DNA from: Liolophura sinensis
Lineage: Eukaryota; Mollusca; Polyplacophora; Chitonida; Chitonidae
NCBI RefSeq assembly: GCF_032854445.1
Contig: NC_088302.1
Location: forward strand, 17,419,338 to 17,483,337
DNA length: 64,000 nt
Direction: 5' to 3'
Positions 11,651 to 23,820 of this stretch are shown here, in pieces. Position 1 is the first letter of the stretch; every line of letters begins with the position of its first letter. Under the pieces are notes generated by a model. The model was given only the letters and a program-made list of their open reading frames with translations. It was not told the origin of the DNA and did no database searches. The translations under genes were made by a program, and so were the position numbers.

Positions 11651-12208
11651 GCCCGTTTGCACAAAGAAATTGTAGCAACGGTCGATTTTACACCCTACAA
11701 TTGAGTTTACAATTGATTATAAAAATAAGTATCACCGCATTCATAAAGCAATTATAAGGCGATTGTTAATTTTTGAAATTACCATCGCGATCGTAGGCCA
11801 AATTAGACTTTTACACAAAGATGGCATGTGTAAATGGACAATGTACCGGCCAAAAACTTTCCTTGCCTTCATTTTCAAAAGAGTCCTACATCATACTGAT
11901 TTAACAGCTAACAACAACAACACGTGAAAAATGTTCGTAACATCTTTTTGAGACAACTACATTGCACATCTTTGCAAATGGAGTCGACAAATTTACTAGC
12001 TAACAGTCTACCAAAGGCAAGTATTTGTACTTAGCGATTGTAAATGTTTACAGTAGTGTCGACCCAATTGTAATTTGTTATTGTAAGTTACAACTATCGT
12101 AGCTTAAATCCCTCCTGCAAAAGTGTGTCGATTGTAAGTTAAAGCTATGATAGAGATCTTAGTGATTTACAATCAACTTTGGCTTTCAGCCCCTTCGTGT
12201 AAAGGGGC
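11651..12208. mobile_element. Candidate MITE with 16-bp inverted ends
   Basis: The left end gcccgtttgcacaaag pairs with the right end, whose reverse complement is gcccctttacacgaag (13 of 16 matching). The 558-bp interior is AT-rich, non-coding and contains repeated caattgta and ttacaatc motifs in both orientations, as in foldback or MITE elements. No clear target duplication was found (left flank gcccaac, right flank aaagtgg), so the superfamily is unassigned. Confidence 0.5.
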
Positions 12209-12253
12209 AAAGTGGTAAAAAGTCAGTGATTAAATGTTATAGTGTTTCTATTT

Positions 12254-12480
12254 AGCCGCGGCCTAGTGGTTAACCTGCTAGCGGGGGAAAATGACACGTG
12301 CCTTACCAATGCGATTGCTGTGAATTCGAGTCCAGCTCATGCTCGCTTTCTCGCCGGAAGGTCTACCAGCCAATCCTGGATGGTCGTGGATTTTCCAGGG
12401 ATTCTGTCAGGTTTCCTCCCACCATAATGTTGACCGCTGTCGTTACGTGAAATATTCTTGACTACAGTGAGTGAAACTTT
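12254..12480 (+). mobile_element. SINE-A copy, near full length
   Basis: Head gcggcctagtggttaacc (A-box-like), then gtgaattcgagtccagctc (B-box-like, compare GGTTCGANTCC), body ggatggtcgtggattttcc, cctcccaccataatg, and a damaged tail (aatattcttgactac). The A/T-rich terminal repeat is lost. Confidence 0.8.
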
Positions 12481-12719
12481 AAAACCAGTAATATAATAAT
12501 TTTGGCTGGCCCTGATGCAAGCCAACGCATCAGGGCCCTGTATCACTAATGACAGGTGCACATAACTTGCACATTGCAGTTACGTGTTACGTAAACCTAC
12601 CTAGACTTTGGGAAAACGGGTGCCTTACGTGGTAGTTTCTTCTGAATCTGTTATTCAACAGCGCTGTATCATAACGATTATGTTTTCACGTGTAAACATT
12701 ACAATCGTAGGCTAGTATA

Positions 12720-12970
12720 AATGATGTAATGTTTGGCTCGGTATCAAACTCCATATGATCCAAGAACGTCAGTTATTATGCCTAACATAGAAACATTTTT
12801 GGCTTATTTACTCACATAAGGGTTTAAAACCCGATACATGTGTTAGTGAATCAACAATAAAATAAAAAGCTATCAAATTATACGTCTTTGTGAGGAAATC
12901 AGCCTTAAATTGAAAGAGATATAATGAACTTGTTTTGTCAATCCCTGGCTAAACTGTACTAAGTATCTAA
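12720..12970 (+). repeat. 3-kb family, block G copy 3 remnant
   Basis: atgatgtaatgtttggctcg resembles 2700-2720, and ctatcaaattatacgtc to agatataatgaacttg resembles 5,930-5,990 and 9,550-9,615. Confidence 0.6.
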
Positions 12971-13540
12971 TTATCTTCATACTCTGTCCAGCAACAGTGT
13001 TATAAGGGACCCTTGAGGACTGAAGTCCATTTTAGTGAGTCACGGTATCAAATATCTGGGTGTGTAAGGCCATTCCGGTGTTACAGAGAAAATAACGACA
13101 ATAGTATGGTTTGATGCCTTTTGCCTGCCATGGCTAGAGGTGAGTACTAAGGTAAAGCTATCCCTGGATGATCGTCCATCACAGTATTGCTGGAAGTGCT
13201 AACTCGTGCGGACTGCGCTAAACAGACCATGTCTTGTACATCAAGCGTCTTACTTGATTAATCTCTCAATTGATCACTGGTGTAGAGGGCGTTACACGTC
13301 ATTTACTGACAAATGAAGGGGGACTTACCGGAAATTGTCCCTGGCTCTAATTCGTAAAGCTCTTCCGGTTGTAACAAAAAGTCGGATCGGGCGGTTAAGT
13401 GGTAATTTACGGGCGACAAACATGACCTACATTGAAACAAAAGCACTTTTAAAATCAGAACAATTGTCTGTGTACTCTTTGGCTAAGCATAGAATTGCCA
13501 AATACCAACGAAACATTTTCTATTTCAAACGGCGGTAGTT
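12971..13540 (+). repeat. 3-kb family, block K copy 2 and left flank
   Basis: 13,300-13,530 is nearly the same as 6,390-6,600 (ctcttccggttgtaacaaaa at 13,360). The left flank matches 6,180-6,390 more loosely, so the shared unit is at least 400 bp. Confidence 0.8.
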
Positions 13541-13679
13541 CATTAGCGTTTTCGGAGTAGCTGTGATGATGAAATGCTTGAACTTATCATTGCCTTTGTA
13601 GTGCACTGGAGATTTCGGTGGATGCCTTTATGTATGGTGTTGTCATTTACAGAAGATAATCTTCGATAAAGGATCTGGT

Positions 13680-14830
13680 ATGGTAAGGCGGGGAATCGGT
13701 CGCAGTGCAAGAAAGTATGCACTCGAAGAAGCGAAACTGACTATGGCTGTGAGTGACAGCTGCTGACACACTCGTGAGGCTACTTCTTTTTCAGATCTGT
13801 TTTACACTTCTTTTCCTGTTATATAATAAGCATGCTTCTTCTAAAGCTCCAAACATACCCTGAAGCAAAGTATAGGTCATAAAATCGAAAAAGGTAGACT
13901 GCTCTATCCGCACTGAAATATATTTGTTTTCCATCGGAAACTGTAGAGTGAAGAAAATTACTGCACCACACATGTAACTTTCTGAAAAATTAATGAACGC
14001 GCAGATATGCACCAATCAGTTAAATACATATATAACAAATGTTCAGCTTTATACTACCGGTACGCATAACATGTTAAAGTTAATGATAGCTAGAGGACCA
14101 AGTGTGCTCTCACCAAGGATTCACGTATGATTTCGCTACAGCTGACACACGTTACGTAATACCATAACTGAACAAGTATCTATTCTAATTCATGATAACA
14201 CTTATTTAATGCATGACAGCATCTATCTTATCTCACACAAAGATAAGTATGTCGCCCAAAAAAAAACTACTGGAGCTTTCTCCCGAAATGAAACGTGCTC
14301 TGCATAGTGACTTCGTTTGTTCACTGTACTACGAAGCATGCATATGAAGCAGATTACGGCCGAAAAACGAACTTTAAAAAATATGACGAATCTGATCACA
14401 TTATAAAGTTTATTTTTTGCATAAGAAGACACGGGGACCTCCGTCACTGAGCCTCTCACCAACGCGGTCGCTGTGAGTTCAAGTCCAGCTAATGCTCGCT
14501 TTCCCTCCGGCCGTACGTGGGAAAGTATGTCACAAATCTGCGGATGGTCATGGGTTTCCAACGGGCTGTGCCCGGTTTCCTCCTACCATAATGCTGGCCG
14601 CCGTCGCATAAGTGAAATATTCTTGAGTACGGCGTAAAACACCAATCAAATAAATAAACATATGAAGACATACGTTAACCAGAAGGAAACTTAGAACAGC
14701 ACGTAGAAACACGCACATCAAATTTCTGACTAATGTTGATCTTCACATTGTAAATTAAAGATACAGTGTCTTGTTTAAAGGAAAAGTTGGCGTTTTGGAT
14801 CGAGAGTGCATTTTTGGCGAGTTATTACTA
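13680..14830 (+). repeat. Segment L, inverted copy at 43.2-44.0 kb
   Basis: Read in reverse, 43,230-43,985 contains the same landmarks: ggtaaggcgg and aatcgg (13,683), gagtgacagctgc (13,751), cactgtactacgaag (14,322), gatcacattat (14,393) and aagttggcgttttggatcga (14,783). Divergence is substantial. This copy carries a SINE-A that the 43-kb copy lacks. Confidence 0.8.
14420..14670 (+). mobile_element. SINE-A with target duplication
   Basis: SINE body runs from ggggacctccgt (14,433) to the taaataaa tail (14,658). It is flanked by cataagaagaca (14,420-14,431) and catatgaagaca (14,659-14,670), a 12-bp duplication with one mismatch. About 30 bp of the head is deleted (cactgagcctctcacc). The inverted paralogue at 43.4 kb reads atatgaagacaaacg here with no SINE, giving the empty site. 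Confidence 0.9.
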
Positions 14831-15059
14831 AGCAACGATCTCTTTTATGGCCAGATAACTTTCGTGGGTGATTCGACCAAGTGTTAGACTTCTGATTTGG
14901 AAATTTACAAAACTGTGACGGGATTTTGATATTTGCACTTTCTTATTGCATCTCTCAAGGGCCGATTCTTCACCTTACCGTAATAGGTCCTTTGTATTCA
15001 AGTCTACAAGCGTTAAATCAAGAGCGATAAAATAAAGTGCCAACTACATGTATTTGTAC

Positions 15060-15490
15060 CTACCCCTGACAGAACCACAGATTTCTGAGGAGAGATTCTG
15101 AAAAACAACAAGCCTGGGGATGTTCGACGATTTTCTAAAATAAAATGGTGTGCGCTTATGCCAATAAGGCTGCTCTATCCAATTTGTGTCGCAGATCAAA
15201 CGGTTTTTTCTTCTCACTCGCCAGCACGTTTCAACAGATTACCCATGTTTGACAATTAAATGTTAAATTTTTGGGAGAGACAACGAAAGATGGCGCTAAA
15301 TCTAGTTGATGATAAAAGCTATGGTGAGAGAATTAGATGAGACTTTGCAATCCCACGTTTCCTAGGAAGGAATCTTTATTTTTCTAGTTTTCTACTGGCT
15401 TCACTCTGAACTATGGAAAGAAATACACCTTTATCTGAGGGATATCAAAACGTCTTTAAGGTATTAAGGTTCTTTGGAAACAACATGTTA
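15060..15490 (+). repeat. Decayed 3-kb family, block H copy 3
   Basis: Third H copy. It has ccacagatttctgagga (15,080), ccatgtttgacaatt (15,241), gagacaacgaaagatggcgc (15,277) and gatatcaaaacgtcttt (15,441). Its order relative to 3.5 and 6.8 kb supports an ancestral tandem array. Confidence 0.75.
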
Positions 15491-16580
15491 ATATTGTGTT
15501 CTGTGATGTACTTTTGCAGATGCATGCGAATGCTAAGCCTCGCTGATGAAAGCCAGGAGATGAAATTTAAATAAATGAAATTGCGACACAGTTTTGCTTC
15601 TGATTTTTTAAAATCACACTTGTGCCTTGTGTTTATCTGATTCACACGCACATATTGTTTTCGCCTTTATAAGCCGTTGTATTTTCCTGAGTTTCTGTTT
15701 TAATTCCGCTGCTCATTCCAACCGTTTTTTAAAAAAAACGTCATCTTTCAACTTCTTCGTCTTGACTCATCTTCAGTAAAGTTTATTAAAATGTCCATCC
15801 AACAATGAAACACAAAGACATCAAGTCTTTTGCAGCCTTACATCATTACTGGTTTTCTTCCACCGGCCGCCGATGTACTAGTGCAAAACTTCCATTTGAT
15901 TACTTCCTCTGTGAATTTTTTTGCACGAGTTTTACGTTAAAATTGGATGTTATGTGATTTAGGGTAATTTAAACATGGATTGAAAGATTCTTGCCAGATA
16001 AAATTAGGTGCACACGGCAAATTCAGATATGTTCCAGTCAGTGAGTGACCTAATCAACTAATAAACCTACGGTCCAACCAATCATGCGACCAACTTATTA
16101 ATTACTTGCCGAATTCTACCAGAATTTGATATAACATAAATAAAGACATCGGATATATGAACAGTTAAACGGCAACTTAGATGCATATTTCGTAGATCTG
16201 CGGCTTTGTGATAAACTAGTATGGGACACGCTTTGGATATAGACATTCGCCATACAAGCCACCAGCCAAAATGAACGTTCCAGGTCACTAATCGCAAGGC
16301 TAACACCTCAAACCACGTAAAACACCAACCACCAAAGAGCGAAGAAATTATAAAAAGTATAAAATGAAGGCTAATTCATGCAATCAACGCAGTCAACAAC
16401 TTTCACTGATGTTGGTCACCACAATATGGCCGACGTGACAGTAATCCATAATCATTCATTCATTCAATGGTGTGGGAAAGACGCGATTCATGTTTTTGAG
16501 GAATGAATGAAATCAGTAATTTGAAAGACATTTGAAAGATTAATTCATAACTTACATGTATGTTACAGGCAGGATTGGTT
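15490..16580. other. Unassigned stretch
   Basis: 15,490-15,800 continues weak similarity to 4,060-4,300 (cacacttg and ctgattcacac contexts, catctttcaact). Beyond that I see only short unsupported frames and no SINE. Confidence 0.4.
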
Positions 16581-16581
16581 T

Positions 16582-16800
16582 CCTGACTTCTCTTGGAATG
16601 AGAGTTTGACTTACTGACCTCTCTTGGAGTGAGAGTTTCACTTACTGACTTATCTGGGAGTGACAGTTTCACTTACTGACTTATCTTGGAGTGAGAGTTT
16701 CACTTACTGACTTATCTTGGAGTGAGAATTTCACTTACTGACTTATCTTGGAGTGAGAGTTTCACTTACTGACTTATCTTGGAATTGGAATGTGACTTGC
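16582..16800. repeat. 31-bp minisatellite
   Basis: About seven units of 31 bp with the core cttatcttggagtgagag and tttcacttactga. Central units are nearly identical and outer ones diverge, the usual pattern of slippage or unequal exchange. A short antisense frame through it is incidental. Confidence 0.95.
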
Positions 16801-19358
16801 TAACTTATGCGAGTTTGACTTCGAACAACTGCATTTTCATGTAGACTGTTATAATGCTTTGCTCAATGATGTATGTCACTGTCATTTAGGAAACGATCAT
16901 ATCACGCTGCTGTGCAGAAGATCAGCTACTCTTACCGTTTTGTGCTTGTGATTAAGAACCTATGCCTGGTGAAATCAAGTGTTGCAATAATGGCAGCATG
17001 GCAGCGTAAGGGGTGACAGCCTGGCATCTTATACAGTGAACAACTGGATGTCTTTCACATGACAAAAAACTTAATCAGTTTTGAAATGACAACAGTTTAT
17101 TACTGAAGTAATACCGGAAATTAATATTGCCAATACCGTAAAATGAAAGTTCATTTGTAATAAACGGATGACGGCTACAAGTACAACCAGGTCCCTTAGA
17201 TTAATTTGTTGCGTTTGCATTGCTGGCGCTCATATAATACCTCATGTAGTGTTCTTAACATAAATTCTTGAAAAAAGACACCGCTGTAAAAAAGATTTGC
17301 CTTGACGTGTCAAAACAAAAACATAATTCTAACTTTCGATAGGTGTGTATGTGTAATATGTTAATATATAAATACTACCCACTATGAAACTTTTATCCGT
17401 TATGGGTGAGCTAAGATAGAGCCAAGGAATGAGCCCACTGCGCAGAATCAAGCTGCTTCTAGACTAATTCATGTGTGTTCGAGTTCGCTTTTTTCTGTCT
17501 TATTTTTTTGGCTAAATTACGACCTTGAGTCAGGAGAATTGTCAGATTCGTGACGAGGTGCGGTGGTGTTCCCATGCAATGTGTAGTTTCCTTAAATTTT
17601 TCTGCTCCAAGTGAAATATCACTAAATAAACAAATAAATCACCCAGTCATTCACTCGATTCATGTGTTTATTGTTGATTTTAATTGCGCCCACAGTTTGC
17701 CTCCACCTTTTTGTTCTTTTTATATCTCCCTTTTCTTCCGGTCTTTTTGTTTTGTCTGCGCAGTGCAGCTTTCATCAAGCAACTTTCAGACTCATTCCAG
17801 TGACGTCTTATAAAGTGCAATTAACATCACTGCTTTTTTAACTTATTAAGTTGTTTTTAATTAGGCACATTGGTGGTAGGTAGCGTGTAAAATTGCTGCT
17901 ACTGTATGATTCACATAAAGAGTTCTAGAATAAAACCCAGTCTAACGCACGGAGCTCGTACTTCACCGGTTAAGCGTGATCATTTGCCTACTATCTCGCT
18001 GTCGTCGCTTTTCATTTACACTGTCTATGTTGCAGTCTTTCATATCGCCATAACTATATCTACCTGATTCTAGCTGCTGTTTTTGGACATACGAGGGCGT
18101 AAACCCATTTGCTGACAGGTCTACAATAAATAAAATGACAGGACTACCACTAGCTGGCCATTTCTAGTATATCAAGGCGACAACTGTTATTTTCGGACAC
18201 ACTTCGCCATATTTGCATAGTATAAATGGTTAACTGCAGCTTTTTTAGAAAATTGTTAAGGCCACACCGATGGAAGGACGATGGGGATGGAGTAGTTTGA
18301 CATCATTGGTAAATACCAATTGTCCTTTAATTATAAGAAAACAACATAACGAATTAAATGACACTTTATTTGGTACAATATAAATTGGAATTGAGTTAAA
18401 GAAGCGGAAGAGAAACTACTCTCTGCTTTAGGAAGAACACTTGACCTATATTGCTGACTCCATGAAATATTATGGAAAAGACTAAAATCGTACAGACTAT
18501 GTCATTTTTATGTGGACTGGTACGTGAACTTCCGGTCCTACTCTCGAAAAAGATTATGGATGGGAGAATAAATGCTGTCTATGTATGCTTACCACTTCAC
18601 TGTCAGTTGTCTATTAAATAAAGCCGTCCAAGGCCAGATCGTTGACACTGGTGCTATCCAGAAAATGAACTGCTTACTTGATGGCTTTAGAAGTTAGGAA
18701 ATATTGACATTAGAGGGTAATTTCCCAGGGGATTTTCGGTAAAGCGCTCTCTGTTCTGTGCCGAGTTTTAAACAAAGTTTTAAGCCTGGGTTTATGCAGA
18801 ATACAGCCTCTGGACTGTAACAGATCTTCCCGCATCTGATACGGTAATATACCAGTGAGACTACAGTATTTTACTCTATGCATGAAACTATCATACTGTG
18901 CTATCAGGACGGGCTGTTTAAATGCAAGAAGCTCCTTCCAAATCGACATGCTGGGGATTTGATGTTAGTTTGTTATAAACATTGTACATATTGGGTGTTT
19001 TGCATGTCTCATCTGACTGCGAATCGCTGATCAGTGACAATTCTAGTAGAATATTGAAAGCGTATGTTCTTAACCTGGCCCTTATCTACGGAATTTTTTA
19101 ATCGAATCTGAGTCTCTGTCTTGTTTGGTTTCACATTAGGCTGTTTTTGCTTAACAGTGTAGGCATACACGATGCATAGAGACGTCCTTGAACTTCGTAC
19201 CTTAATGCCAACAGAAGGTGGTTTATGATTTCAACAAATGGGTTTTAAGAAGACATCTTAAGTTTAGCTATTAGACAGTCATGCAGGCAAAGATCTCTTT
19301 AAGAATCCAGGTTCTGTCCGTGGGAAAATAACTTCTTCATCTGACGCAACGTCGATCT
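16801..19358. other. Mostly unique AT-rich stretch
   Basis: No SINE or convincing exon. 17,410-17,475 echoes the base-84 repeat, and 17,950-18,080 shares scattered words with 34,390-34,500. An antisense frame of 79 codons at 18,710-18,949 has a fairly even residue mix, but it has no recognised motif and no clear splice or promoter context, so I do not call it a gene. Confidence 0.4.
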
Positions 19359-19361
19359 GTG

Positions 19362-19598
19362 ATGGCGTTCTCATCGATTTTAGCAGGAAGAGCAAATTGT
19401 ACGGAAATTGTTCTCCGTGATGTGACTGCTAATGCGCTTTTTAATGATCGGCCAGCAAAGAGAAACAGATCAATTGTACCAACAAAAGAATCAACTTTCA
19501 TTGGATTCTCAGGCATAGAACTTAATGGGGCAGTCTATGTAGAGTCAACGACAGCCACAAGTAACTCTGCATGTTCGCGAATAAACGAAGATTCGGCC
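19362..19598 (+). other. Exon-like island a
   Basis: An open frame of 79 codons from an ATG at 19,362 ends at a strong splice donor (gcc|gtaagt at 19,599). An internal acceptor is also possible (gattttagcag, exon from 19,387). Composition is less AT-rich than the flanks and the residues are mixed and hydrophilic, with NCTEIVLRD near the start and SACSRINED near the end. No family recognised. It could be a first or internal exon of an unidentified gene, or chance. Confidence 0.3.
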
Positions 19599-19688
19599 GT
19601 AAGTTTAATTTTGACTCTCATGAGCTGAAGACGTGGTTTATAATGTATATGTATTGAGGCCTCGGCCATGCAGCGCATTCTTTACAAG

Positions 19689-19809
19689 AAGTACAGAAAA
19701 GGAGCATAAAATTTACGAAGAAAAAAATAGTGGAGTTTGTGTCACATATACGTTCAGAAACAAGAAATCAAAGGAATGGTGCAGGCCTTCTCGGGGGAAA
19801 TTGCTCCAC
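19689..19809 (+). other. Exon-like island b
   Basis: Bounded by acceptor-like attctttacaag and donor-like cac|gtaaat. The frame encodes about 40 residues including GVCVTYTF and EWCRPSRGK, a pattern seen in extracellular domains. Its phase (one leading base) does not join to island a, which ends on a whole codon, so these two cannot be adjacent exons as drawn. Confidence 0.2.
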
Positions 19810-20373
19810 GTAAATAACCATTAATCGATTAAACAATCAATACTTTTTATCGTCAGAGTTCTGATTTTACCTTTTTTACCATAAAAGATCTTTAAAATAA
19901 CACTGGCAATAAGAAACTTGTAGCGGTGATACTCTAACTCATGGGGTTTTCTGTGAGCGATAACAGGTATATTCTCTCTCACCCGATACCAGATATATAA
20001 ATCTTATGAACACTTAACTTCATGGTGAAGGAAAGTGGCCATCGCAAAATAAAAGCTATGTTTTTATGTACTGCTTTAGACATTTTGCATATGGATTAGT
20101 GTTACAAGCTTGTTACCTGTTTGTCACCAATATGTTATTAAAATAATTTCATATCTTGTTCAATATAACTTCAAACTTCACGTTAAATAAACTTGTAACC
20201 CCAGAAAACATTTGGGCGGATACAGGTAGATCTACGAGACATATTAATGAGAGGGAACCAGCTGGGCACAACTCGCCATACACTTTGGTGCCTACTACCT
20301 TTCGCGTACATGTTATGTGCCACCTGTGTGTTTGTATGTAGGTGGGTTAACGCTACATTTATGTGTTCTTTAG

Positions 20374-20468
20374 CAAAATGTCAAGTCTCGGTGAAATCGG
20401 AGAATTACAAATTTTGCTCGTTATCTATATTTTCTGACAATTCCATGTGGGCGGACGAGTACTTGCGG
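20374..20468 (+). other. Exon-like island c
   Basis: Acceptor tgtgttctttag and donor cgg|gtatct enclose 95 bases that encode KCQVSVKSENYKFCSLS and continue to DEYLR. Two cysteines 11 residues apart suggest a secreted or extracellular segment. No family recognised and the phase does not fit the neighbours. Confidence 0.22.
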
Positions 20469-21703
20469 GTATCTTTGATAGATAACCTTTCACTGAAGGT
20501 CGTATTGGCCTATAACTTACACTTTCCGATCATCCACAAGATACTGTTAACAATGCTCTTCCCATAAAACAACATATTACAAATATTCACAAAATATAGA
20601 TGTATATTCCGTAAATGTATTTTTGTGGACACTGTACCATGAAATAATTTAGGAATTTTTCAATATTGTACTGTATACGCTGTCTTTCCTGTTAGTGCCA
20701 TGTTCTCTTTATTGCAAAATGTATTATTGCTTTCACATGACACTAAATCATCGCAATGACTGCCAAAAACCATCCTTCCTGCGGGTCACCATTATAACAG
20801 CCTGTGGTATGGTGCGAAAGTACCAGGGGTCGCTAGGACTATAAACAGGCCTATAACAACGAGTCTGAGTACCGGTGACGATGATAGTATTGTATATCGC
20901 TGCTGTCATCAAACGCACTTATCACAACAATAGATATCATCACCATCACCATTCATCAGCCTTTATGTTATGACCATTTTCAGTGTAATAGTTTAATCAG
21001 ACACTTTTGTTAAGTTCAGATGTATTTCTGTACGCCTGTAAAATATTCCCATGCAAATGTAACATAACCTGGTACCGCAAACATTTATTTACATCTTACA
21101 AGCCTATTCAGTATACCGGTACCCAACAACAAGGACATCATCCGAAAGATTTCTTACTGCGCATGTCTCGGACACCTTCCCCCCCTCTAAAGCAGTACTT
21201 TGCAATTATCTGTACAGACTAAGAGCTCCGACATTTTTTCCAGTTGAACTACTGTGGTCTGTGAACGTCATTTTCCAATTTCTGTGGATAGATCTGAGGA
21301 TTTGGGGTTATTGGCTGCGTGTTGCTCACGGTGAATCAGTTGCCTTTCACAGCTACTGGAGCCTGTTGTCAGATATCTCCATGCCCACGTCTTCATTCCC
21401 TCTAGGGACAACAGAATTGAGATGCTTCATAAGCCTACGCGCTTTTGAACGACGGATTCTGACCTCAGGCGGATGTGAGCCCGACTAAGGTCTGTTTTAT
21501 GTACATAACCCCCATCACACTTGTCATTGGCAATACACACTAATAAATCCCTTATAGGGCGAGTTGAATAGGACATGATCGCTTCAAAATGCAAAAGTCC
21601 CTTGTCGGTTTGCTTAGAAGTAGCTTTCTTCTAACGATTTCAATTCAATATTGTCCGACATTTCGAAACGGATTTCTTTCTTTTCTTCTTCTTCTACTAA
21701 AAG
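20469..21703. other. No recognised feature
   Basis: Includes a catcatcaccatc-type simple stretch near 20,935 and several short frames without splice support. Some may be intron of a gene containing the neighbouring islands. Confidence 0.35.
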
Positions 21704-21867
21704 TGACATCGACTGGATCTGTAAGGACAGGAAGCGAACAAAATATCAAACCCGTTGACTTCAAATTTAATTTCTTTAAATGTGAACCGTGTGTCAAAAA
21801 TTTCAGACGATTCATAGAGAAAGTAGTCAAACAATTATGCAAATATCCTTGTGAGGAACACACTGAG
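21704..21867 (+). other. Exon-like island d
   Basis: The best splice-bounded candidate in the window. A long pyrimidine tract (ttctttcttttcttcttctt) precedes the acceptor ctaaaag, and the exon ends gag|gtaagt. The frame encodes about 54 residues, including FKCEPCVKNF and KQLCKYPCEEH, with four cysteines paired as C-x2-C and C-x3-C. That suggests a small cysteine-bonded or metal-binding module. No family recognised, and phase is incompatible with islands c and e. Confidence 0.35.
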
Positions 21868-23573
21868 GTAAGTAAAACGTAAAAAAAATGTGAAAATGTA
21901 CGTAAGCAAAGTTGAAAATTTACAAACAAACTGGAAATGGAAACAGGTAAAAAAAGTGCCGGTTATGTTGTTGTTTTTTTTCTTTTCGCAATTTTCTTCT
22001 TGAAATAAGACCTATAAGTGGGTATGCAGCCATGGACCTGCCTACAAAGGTTACCAAGCTCGTGTAAGAATCTTATTGCAGCTGTGTTTTTCTTTCTCCA
22101 CCATAAAAACAATATGGCGGTCAAGTTAAAGAGACAAGGACTCGGTGCTAATACGCCCATTAAAAGCCAGCGGCAATTTGGCCTCGCGACAAGGTTTACG
22201 TCTTAACCCAGGCAGCCGCTGTGTCATGGATAAGAGCCTTCAGTTTTGGTTAAGGCTACGGGTCTGAGGCGGATGTGAATCAACAAGGCATCGGAGGGAA
22301 TGAGGGGTTTACTCCTGTGAAATGCCAGCACATGTACCCAAACATGTCGATAATCCTCATTGCTGGCCAGACCAGCCTCAATTATCGGGCCGCTTAAGCA
22401 GTTGCTCAGGTCCTGTCCACAGGCACTCTTTCATACAAGGGGGATAATACCGTCGACTTTTCCGCCATAAAATTGATTCCGGCCATTTCACGGAGCTGGG
22501 GTCATTTTAGAAAATCCATATAATGCCTCTCCCCACCTCCCCCTTCCCCCCGTCGTCTTAGATCAAATGGACTTCTTGTTATAACAAACGTGTGACCAGA
22601 CTAACCACGCTGTAGGACCAAATACCGACATAGCTTTCTGGATACCAACAAAGCACGGGTGACCTTGATCAAAGCAGCGTGCTGCTTGAGAGCACAGACT
22701 CATGTATACTGTATAACAGCATGCAGATACTTTCCCCAGACTCTAGTCAACAAGAAATACCGGTAACAAAAGCGTCTGGTTGTTTCTTGCTTTAGCTAAA
22801 ATAAAGCTTAAAAATGGCCTACGGGGGATTGAAAAAAATAGTTTATTTTTTATCTTTTTTCTTTTCATTTCCCAGCAAGATTAATAAACCTGAAATAACC
22901 AGTTTACTCTGGTGTTATAAATACGTGGATGTGAGGTTGTAATTCAGATGTAACTTCAAGAACTTGGCTGAATTCAAACTACTGAAAGAAAATAAGATCG
23001 CCTTACTAATGTTATTTTCAAATACTCAAGACAACAGTGAGCATGCTCAGGGCATCTATGTTAGGGCGGAAATGTTAGCGTGGTGTGTCAAAAGCAATAA
23101 ATATCCTATATTTTTTTAACGAATGTATGATGGATGTATAGAACATTGTATCAGTCAGCGCAACTCATAAGTGTTTCCTTAATACAACATCACAAAACTC
23201 AAAGATGTAGATACTGTTTTTTAAATTTCAGTTTTTTACAATACAGATATAACATGAGCAAGGCTAACGGTGCTTGGGGATGTCAATGGTTATAGCCCTT
23301 TTCATCTGTCACAGTCATCGTCTGTCTAGCCACTGCAATTTACAGACCTAGCTGCATTCACCATGTTTGTTCTCTGCCATTCTCTTAAAGGGGAAAATAA
23401 TTGTTATATTTGAAGCGAGGTTTACATTCGTCACGTTGAGTAATATTGCCATATTAGAAATATAAACTAGCAAAGTAAAGCTGAGGTACAAATTTTGAGC
23501 ATGACAACGCCCTAACGTCGAACTCTACTATGAAAATCCCTACAACATACCGGGAATAGCCGCAGTTTTACAA
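21868..23573. other. No recognised feature
   Basis: Mostly unique. 22,260-22,450 is less AT-rich and has caggcggatgtga-type words also present at 21,466 (gaggcggatgtgaatc against caggcggatgtgagcc), a small duplicated motif. No SINE or exon called. Confidence 0.35.
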
Positions 23574-23820
23574 GGGGCCTCCGTCGCCTATTGCTTAGAG
23601 CAGCACGACCCAAACATTTCCCACCAGTGCGATCGTTGTGACTTCAAGTCAAGTTCTTCCTGGCTTCCTCCCCGGTTGTAAATGGACGGGTCTTCCAGCA
23701 ACATGCGGATGGTTGTTGGATCAACTCCAGGCTCTGTCCGGTTTTCTCTCACCATAGTGCTAGCCGCCATGGTATAAATGAAATGTTCTCGAGTACGGCG
23801 TAAAACTTAATCAAATGAAA
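23574..23820 (+). mobile_element. SINE-A copy, full length, diverged
   Basis: Complete order of parts: head ggggcctccgtcgcctat, ccagtgcgatcgttgtgac, body aacatgcggatggttg, ctctcaccatagtgctag, tail cgagtacggcgtaaaac. Many substitutions mark an older insertion. An antisense 60-codon frame across it is incidental. Confidence 0.85.

Noticed and set aside
14223-14561. 112-codon antisense ORF
   Set aside because: It spans the SINE-A insertion and its flank; the empty paralogue at 43 kb has no such frame.
16582-16800. Possible CRISPR-like array (31-bp units)
   Set aside because: Units are contiguous with no unique spacers, and the setting is an animal genome; it is a minisatellite.
18710-18949. 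79-codon antisense ORF with balanced composition
   Set aside because: No motif, no paired splice signals and no second copy; not enough to call a gene.
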